Part shown: positions 59,435 through 64,000 of the stretch, in pieces
How the letters are laid out: the number at the start of each line of letters is the position of its first letter
How positions within the stretch are numbered: the first letter of the stretch is position 1
Assembly (NCBI GenBank): GCA_002698785.1
Contig: PAAG01000014.1
Span: forward strand, 224,745-288,744
Reading direction: 5' to 3'
DNA length: 64,000 bases
Origin: Verrucomicrobiales bacterium
Lineage (GTDB): Bacteria > Verrucomicrobiota > Verrucomicrobiia > Verrucomicrobiales > DEV007
Notes under the pieces: generated by a model
Databases searched by the model: none
The model's input: the letters and a program-made list of their open reading frames with translations, nothing else
Told to the model about the DNA's origin: nothing
Made by a program: the position numbers and the translations under genes

Positions 59435-60930
59435 TTGTCAGAATCATTTTGATTTCCAGCGGGACGGAAACGCTCGCCAGAGGTTAGGTCTTCAGGAGGA
59501 TCTAGGACAACTCTGTCCCCCGGTTTCATTCCCTCGACTACCAGTCGATGGTCATCACGAGTCTCGACACCGAGCGAAATCTGAACAGGCTCAATCCTAT
59601 CTCCCGACGGAGATACCTTCCAGACAGTCGCCATTCGATTTGCTTCTTCTTGAATCGCGTTGTTCGGAACGAATATTCGAACTCGGGTTTCAACACCGCC
59701 AGTCCTGGAAACCTGCCCCTGCCCGTCCGAGGCAGCTTTGGGTAAAGGTAAAAACTCGGCCCGGCAGAGCATGTCAGGCCTCAGGCGATCATCCGGATTC
59801 TCGATCGAGACTTTTGCCTGAAGTGTGTTGCGTTGAAGATCCGCTTCTCCCACGATTCGGGTCACTCGTCCTTGAAATGTTTTGTCAGGAAGCAATTCTG
59901 ATCGCAATCGTACAGGCTGTCCTACTGCTAGTTGAGCTGCCTCTGCCAGAGGAACATCAATCCTGGCCTGCAAATGATCCGGATCATACAAAAGAGCAAT
60001 CGTCGCGGAATCACGGTCATCCATGCCGAGCATTTTCTTCTGCCCTGGGGCTGCGAGCAGTCGGAGCACACGTCCCTCGATGGGGGAAGGAATCCTGGTT
60101 CGGTCGAGAGCGAGCTTTTTCCGGGCTACATCCGTTTCCGCTTCTCTGACCTTGGCATCAAAGTCGGCGACCATTTCTCCCACACGCTGGAGCTCGGCAA
60201 CCATCTCTGACTCCGTCACGGCCAGGGCCTCGACCTCCGCCTCGCGAGTCGCCAACTCCAGTCTCGCCCGTGCAATCTCTCTCTCAGAGACACTACCCGA
60301 GGTGATATTCTCCATTCGGCGGGCCAGGTCAGCACTTTCTGACTTGCGAGCTTCGGCTGCAGCCACCTCTTTCCTAAGGCTTTCGATTTTTGCCTCGATC
60401 ACATCCGTGTGCCAGTGGTGGCTATGCGCCTGCGCCTCTAGCGAGGCCAGGCGACTCTTTGCCGTCTCCAGATCAAGCTCGGCGTCTTCGTCGATCAAAG
60501 TCGCGAGTATCTCTCCTTCTTCAACTTTGTCCCCTTCGAGGACGTTGACTCTCTCTACAACCCCGTCTACCAGGGCAGTCGCCATAACAGGATATGGATC
60601 TGGCTCAACCCACCCCGAGGCCTGAAAGAGCATCGACGATTGATAAGGGTCCACGATCTCTTTTGACTGGTCAGGCATCGCCTGTTGAGCATCCTCTGCG
60701 CTCTGACGCACAGTGACAACACTCGTGATATTCAGCTCTCGGGCAGGAATGAGTCGGTCACCAAAGATACTCGCCAGCAAGATCAGAAATCCCACCAGCA
60801 TCAACCAGGGCAGCGATTTTGCGAAAAGAGTTCGCCAGTCCCTTGAGGCTACCTTTCTCTCCTCGGGAGCATCTTTGCTGGCATCCAAAGAACCAATCGG
60901 TTTCACCAGCGCTGACAATTTGTCGTTCAT
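59431..60930 (-). CDS. HlyD/MacA-family membrane fusion protein
   Basis: 499 aa from the ATG at 60930. Cytosolic N-terminus of about 37 residues, one helix (LPWLMLVGFLILLASIFG), a biotinyl-lipoyl-like half motif (GVVERVNVLEGDKVEEGEILATL), a long coiled-coil hairpin (about 155-285), the second lipoyl half (IPSPIEGRVLRLLAAPGQ), then barrel and membrane-proximal domains. It should link the ABC permeases to an outer-membrane channel, which is not in the window. First gene of a five-gene operon; all first three junctions overlap as ATGA. Confidence 0.92.
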   Translation of the reverse strand: MNDKLSALVKPIGSLDASKDAPEERKVASRDWRTLFAKSLPWLMLVGFLILLASIFGDRLIPARELNITSVVTVRQSAEDAQQAMPDQSKEIVDPYQSSMLFQASGWVEPDPYPVMATALVDGVVERVNVLEGDKVEEGEILATLIDEDAELDLETAKSRLASLEAQAHSHHWHTDVIEAKIESLRKEVAAAEARKSESADLARRMENITSGSVSEREIARARLELATREAEVEALAVTESEMVAELQRVGEMVADFDAKVREAETDVARKKLALDRTRIPSPIEGRVLRLLAAPGQKKMLGMDDRDSATIALLYDPDHLQARIDVPLAEAAQLAVGQPVRLRSELLPDKTFQGRVTRIVGEADLQRNTLQAKVSIENPDDRLRPDMLCRAEFLPLPKAASDGQGQVSRTGGVETRVRIFVPNNAIQEEANRMATVWKVSPSGDRIEPVQISLGVETRDDHRLVVEGMKPGDRVVLDPPEDLTSGERFRPAGNQNDSDK

Positions 60931-61117
60931 TCTATCAATTCAAGATTATCGTTCTGTCAGTATTTTATCCCGTTTGTCGGGGAATTTTATTCCCATCCAT
61001 CAACCAGGATAGGACGAAGCAACTTGTCGAACTACGAGACTTTTCCCCTCTCAGGACAAGGGAGCAGTTCAATAGCTCACGTACCTCCAGAGAACAGCGG
61101 AGGTAGTTCTCGCCAAT

Positions 61118-61483
61118 TCACACAAGGCGAACACAAAGACGCGACAATACTGCAGAAACACAGTTCGATGACGAAGGTTCACGGAACTCGGCAGCGTCGG
61201 TAGTATCCAGAAACGCCAGAGGGTCGGCCACCTCTGTGAACAACGGAGGAAGCTCAACAGGAACACAAGCAGGAACCACGACTTGATCAGATGAAGAGAC
61301 TACGTTCCAATCCGTATCGATCTCAAGACAACAAGGTTCCTCAGGCTTTTCATCACAGCAGTCGTGACACGGGGTTTCACACCACGTGGACTCAAAAGAG
61401 CAAAACGTCCATGCTGCTGAGGGTCGGATCAAAACCACGCCCAGCAGTGCGACAAAAAGGAAGATGGAAGCGACTCGCCTCAT
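61118..61483 (-). CDS. Small secreted Cys-rich protein
   Basis: 121 aa. The frame extends to 61519, but the ATG at 61483 gives a signal peptide (FLFVALLGVVLIRPSAA). The mature part starts with eight cysteines in 27 residues (FCSFESTWCETPCHDCCDEK then CC), followed by acidic and hydrophobic stretches with three more. This may be a metal- or disulfide-rich sensor or binder. It lies upstream of the HlyD/ABC operon on the same strand (187 nt gap), so it may be functionally linked with it. Family not recognised. Confidence 0.68.
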   Translation of the reverse strand: MRRVASIFLFVALLGVVLIRPSAAWTFCSFESTWCETPCHDCCDEKPEEPCCLEIDTDWNVVSSSDQVVVPACVPVELPPLFTEVADPLAFLDTTDAAEFREPSSSNCVSAVLSRLCVRLV

Positions 61484-61549
61484 CGAAATAAGTAAACCTC
61501 CCATAATAGGTGAAGTCAAGGAACTGTGACTCCCTACCGATGGAAGTGC

Positions 61550-62704
61550 TCAATTATTCTCGTCGAAAATACGGATGCAGACAGGGCTGGGAACGTGATA
61601 GCGGGCACCATTGAACTCTAACTCTCCCGTCTTTTGGTCGATAGAAAAGACGGTGACTGAGTTCGATTTTTGACCTGCGGCAAGAAGCCATTTCCCATCC
61701 GGTGAAAGAACAAAGTTTCTGGGCACTTCGCCCTGAATCGGTTCATTCTCGACGTAAGTCAGCGTCCCGCTTTCATCGTCAATCGAATAGACAACGATGC
61801 TGTCATGTCCACGATTTGAGCCGTAGAGAAATTTTCCACTTTTATGGCAAACAACCTCAGCAGTGGATCCAATATTTTCTACCCCCGGAGGTAAAGTCGA
61901 CAACGTTTGAATGGACGACAGTCCTCCGCTTTCCTTATCGACCGAAAATGCCGTCACATTCAATAGCATCTCGTTGATCACGTAGGCAAACGCCCCCTCA
62001 GGCCGAAAGGTAAAATGCCGTGGTCCTGAACCCGGAGGAAGTTTGGTTTCTGACGAAGGAGTCAACTTTCCAGTTTCAGGATCCACTGAGTATACAAAAA
62101 TGGAATCAGTTCCAAGATCGGCCGCATAAGCAAACTTTCCGTCTGGAGAAAAATTGATTGAATGGGCGTGCGGTGACTTCTGTCGCTTTGGATTCACACT
62201 GCTTCCCTCATGCTGAATGGTAGAAACAGGAGGAGTAAGGCTGCCATCCTCCTTCACAAGAAACGTCGAGACTGTCCCGCTCTGATAATTGGCAACACCA
62301 AGGATCTTCCCGTCAGGTGTCATTGAAATATGACAGGGGCCAGCGCCTCCTGTTGGTTGCTGCCCAGTTTGTTCCAACTCTCCGCTCTCACTCCCAACAG
62401 CGAACGAAGTAATCAACCCACCTCCATTATGACTCGCCACTTCAGAAACAGCGTAAAGCCATAAGTTGGTTGAATGAAATGTTAGGAAAGACGGATTCTC
62501 CAACTCCGCCCCAAGATCAGGCTCATCATGCAACAGGCCCTCTGACTCAAGAAAGCGAGCTTGATAGATTCCTTTGGATTTCCCTCCCTTTGTGTACGTC
62601 CCAAATACGATGAGATCGCCGGGCTCTCCATTAACCAAGGAGAATGAGCAAACAAAAAGGAGTGAACAGAGAAATTTCCGACGCATGGCCAGAGTCTTCC
62701 CCAT
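61550..62704 (-). CDS. Secreted lactonase, 7-bladed beta-propeller (6-phosphogluconolactonase-like)
   Basis: 384 aa from the ATG at 62704; an ATG at 62686 (MRRKFLCSLLFVCSFSLVNG) would give a cleaner signal peptide. The lactonase-propeller pattern is regular: GTYTKGGKSKGIYQARF, GPCHISMTPDGKILGVANYQSGTVS, SPHAHSINFSPDGKFAYAADLGTDSIFVY, GPRHFTFRPEGAFAYVINE, KFLYGSNRGHDSIVVY and VPRNFVLSPDGKWLLAAGQ. Members of this family include cytosolic Pgl, but the signal peptide argues for a periplasmic role in sugar lactone or muconolactone-type hydrolysis; substrate unknown. It lies 42 nt after ftsW on the same strand. Confidence 0.9.
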   Translation of the reverse strand: MGKTLAMRRKFLCSLLFVCSFSLVNGEPGDLIVFGTYTKGGKSKGIYQARFLESEGLLHDEPDLGAELENPSFLTFHSTNLWLYAVSEVASHNGGGLITSFAVGSESGELEQTGQQPTGGAGPCHISMTPDGKILGVANYQSGTVSTFLVKEDGSLTPPVSTIQHEGSSVNPKRQKSPHAHSINFSPDGKFAYAADLGTDSIFVYSVDPETGKLTPSSETKLPPGSGPRHFTFRPEGAFAYVINEMLLNVTAFSVDKESGGLSSIQTLSTLPPGVENIGSTAEVVCHKSGKFLYGSNRGHDSIVVYSIDDESGTLTYVENEPIQGEVPRNFVLSPDGKWLLAAGQKSNSVTVFSIDQKTGELEFNGARYHVPSPVCIRIFDENN

Positions 62705-62746
62705 TCGCTCCTGGTAGAAAAGAAGGAAATTACCCTGAGCGCGTTC

Positions 62747-63892
62747 CTACACACGCGGGGTAATCCGCCGACGGCTCACCCATTCTCGATCTTCCTGCTC
62801 ATGGTCAATGCCCTGGCGATAGATATTGATCAAAATACCAACAGCAAGAAAGCCCATCAGAAGGGAGGATCCCCCATAACTCACGAAGGGCAATGTCAGG
62901 CCAGTGTTCGGGAGAATTGACGTAGTCACACCAATGTTGAAAAAGGCCTGGAAGCAGATAGTCGATGCAAGACCAATCGCCAACAGCCCCCCGAACCTAT
63001 CAGGCGAATGAAAACCAATGGTAAAACCGGTTATCGCAACTGTGATGAAAGCGATCACAACAAGGACCGTACAGATCATCCCCATCTCTTCACCAATCAT
63101 CGGGAAAATAAAGTCCGTGTGAGCAAACGGCATGTAGAGCATCTTCAATCTGCCCTCACCAATTCCCCTTCCACTGACACCGCCGGAACCGATTGCCATG
63201 AGCGAAACCCACTGCTGGAAGCCCGCGCCCAGTCGATGCTTCTCTGGATCGACGAATGCCATGAGTCGCTCCATTCGATCGGGAGCATAACTCATCATTC
63301 CAATAAATGCAGCCACCCCACTCATGGCAAGCCCCGTCAGGTACTTCCAATTCACTCCAGCCACAAAGAGCAGCAGGAAGACCGTGCAAGTCAACACAGC
63401 GGTAGTGCCGATATCGACCTCGAAGAGAATCAATGCCATAGGAAGACCGACAATTGCCAATGGGTAAACAAATCCTCGAAGAAGGAAACGACCACTGTCA
63501 GGATGACGGGAGAACCAATAGGCGATAAAAACAACAACAACAATTTTACCCAGTTCCGAAGGCTGAATCTGGAGCGGCCCGAATCCAATCCAGCGCCTTT
63601 CTCCATTGATCTCCATTCCCATTCCAGGGATGAAACAGAGGGCGAGCAGAAAACAGATCCCGGCGTAGATCAGCCACATGTTCTTTTTCCAGAATCGGAA
63701 ATCGGTGTATGCCGCCCACCAACATGCGCCCATACCAAGCACGAGCCAGATCCCCTGTCGCTTTGCCTCGCGATATCCATCATCTACTGATGCATGCGCA
63801 CTGAAAACGCAGGTACTGATCAGCATGACGAATCCGACGATTACGAGAAACGAAATGGATACCAACAGGAAAATAAGGCTCTTGCGATACAT
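62747..63892 (-). CDS. ftsW: FtsW/RodA/SpoVE family peptidoglycan glycosyltransferase
   Basis: 381 aa, about ten membrane helices. Family motifs: NGERRWIGFGPLQIQPSELGKI, the long periplasmic loop with DPEKHRLGAGFQQWVSLMAIGSGGVSGRGIGEG, HTDFIFPMIGEEMG and the C-terminal GLTLPFVSYGGSSLLMGFLAVGIL. It polymerises lipid II glycan strands at the septum or side wall together with a class B PBP. ATG at 63892. The absence of neighbouring mur genes in the visible part leaves ftsW versus rodA undecided, but the loop sequence favours FtsW. Confidence 0.9.
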   Translation of the reverse strand: MYRKSLIFLLVSISFLVIVGFVMLISTCVFSAHASVDDGYREAKRQGIWLVLGMGACWWAAYTDFRFWKKNMWLIYAGICFLLALCFIPGMGMEINGERRWIGFGPLQIQPSELGKIVVVVFIAYWFSRHPDSGRFLLRGFVYPLAIVGLPMALILFEVDIGTTAVLTCTVFLLLFVAGVNWKYLTGLAMSGVAAFIGMMSYAPDRMERLMAFVDPEKHRLGAGFQQWVSLMAIGSGGVSGRGIGEGRLKMLYMPFAHTDFIFPMIGEEMGMICTVLVVIAFITVAITGFTIGFHSPDRFGGLLAIGLASTICFQAFFNIGVTTSILPNTGLTLPFVSYGGSSLLMGFLAVGILINIYRQGIDHEQEDREWVSRRRITPRV

Positions 63893-63923
63893 GAGCTTTT
63901 GAAAGTTTGTTAGGTGACGCCGC

Positions 63924-64000
63924 TTAGTTGGAGGCAGGAATCTTCAATTTCTGTCCGATCTGCAAGGCGGAAGGATTGATCCCACCGTTTACCTGAACCA
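63924..64000 (-). CDS. C-terminal end of a LysM domain protein, 5' part outside window
   Basis: The minus-strand frame enters from the right edge and ends VQVNGGINPSALQIGQKLKIPASN with a TAA at 63924. The NGG.NPSALQIGQKLKIP pattern is the second half of a LysM peptidoglycan-binding repeat. It lies 31 nt upstream of ftsW on the same strand, suggesting a cell-wall gene cluster continuing to the right. Confidence 0.75.
   Translation of the reverse strand, partial: VQVNGGINPSALQIGQKLKIPASN

Noticed and set aside
1..64000. CRISPR arrays, insertion sequences and rRNA genes
   Set aside because: No regularly spaced direct repeats, transposase genes or rRNA-like sequence were seen in the window.

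Overview
The window looks like chromosomal DNA of a member of the Verrucomicrobiota (PVC group). It has a PSCyt1/DUF1549/DUF1553 protein next to a Tat-exported DUF1501 protein, a secreted DUF1080 protein, a DUF4190/pseudopilin-like protein, a Planctomycete-type haem-domain protein, an SdhCAB complex of the fumarate-reductase-like kind, and a nusA-infB-rbfA-DHH cluster. Most genes lie on the minus strand. The species cannot be named from sequence alone.

Layout. 0-2.7 kb: a minus-strand cluster of a DUF116-polyprenyl synthase fusion, a tiny membrane protein and a radical SAM protein cut by the window edge, suggesting isoprenoid or lipid chemistry. 2.9-4.6 kb: an acetyltransferase and a secreted repeat protein. 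5.0-8.6 kb: sdhCAB with a terminator. 8.8-14.2 kb: a sodium:alanine-type symporter and several membrane or secreted proteins of unknown function. 14.3-18.5 kb: the DUF1553/DUF1501 pair. 18.6-23.3 kb: two transglutaminase-like proteins, accA, a LysM protein with a degenerate YkuD-like domain, and acpP. 23.5-30.4 kb: thiH-thiS, aat, fba, DUF1080, a membrane adenylate cyclase and a lipoprotein metallo-beta-lactamase. 30.5-33.4 kb: an A+T-richer patch (methyltransferase plus membrane protein) and a lone phage terminase small subunit-like gene. 33.5-41.7 kb: envelope proteins, including an OmpA-like protein, a three-haem-motif protein, a di-haem lipoprotein, a His-rich lipoprotein and a long NfeD protease. 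41.7-46.9 kb: the nusA-infB-rbfA-nrnA operon with an attenuator-like leader. 47.7-54.1 kb: tRNA-Lys and an integrated mobile element. 54.2-61 kb: small genes and an HlyD/ABC/FtsX export operon. 61.1-64 kb: a Cys-rich secreted protein, a lactonase, ftsW and the end of a LysM protein.

The clearest accessory system is the element of about 6.3 kb in tRNA-Lys(UUU). It is bounded by a 36-bp exact repeat of the tRNA 3' end. It carries a tyrosine recombinase, an unknown protein, an AlpA-like regulator and an archaeo-eukaryotic-type primase in one minus-strand operon. A GYF-transmembrane-trypsin protein lies opposite as the only obvious cargo. Paired GATAACA words with identical 11-bp spacing sit near both ends and look like recombinase arm sites. 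It has replication and integration genes but no capsid or conjugation genes, so it resembles a satellite or mobilisable island. The best metabolic novelty candidate is the DUF116-prenyl synthase/radical SAM cluster at the left edge.
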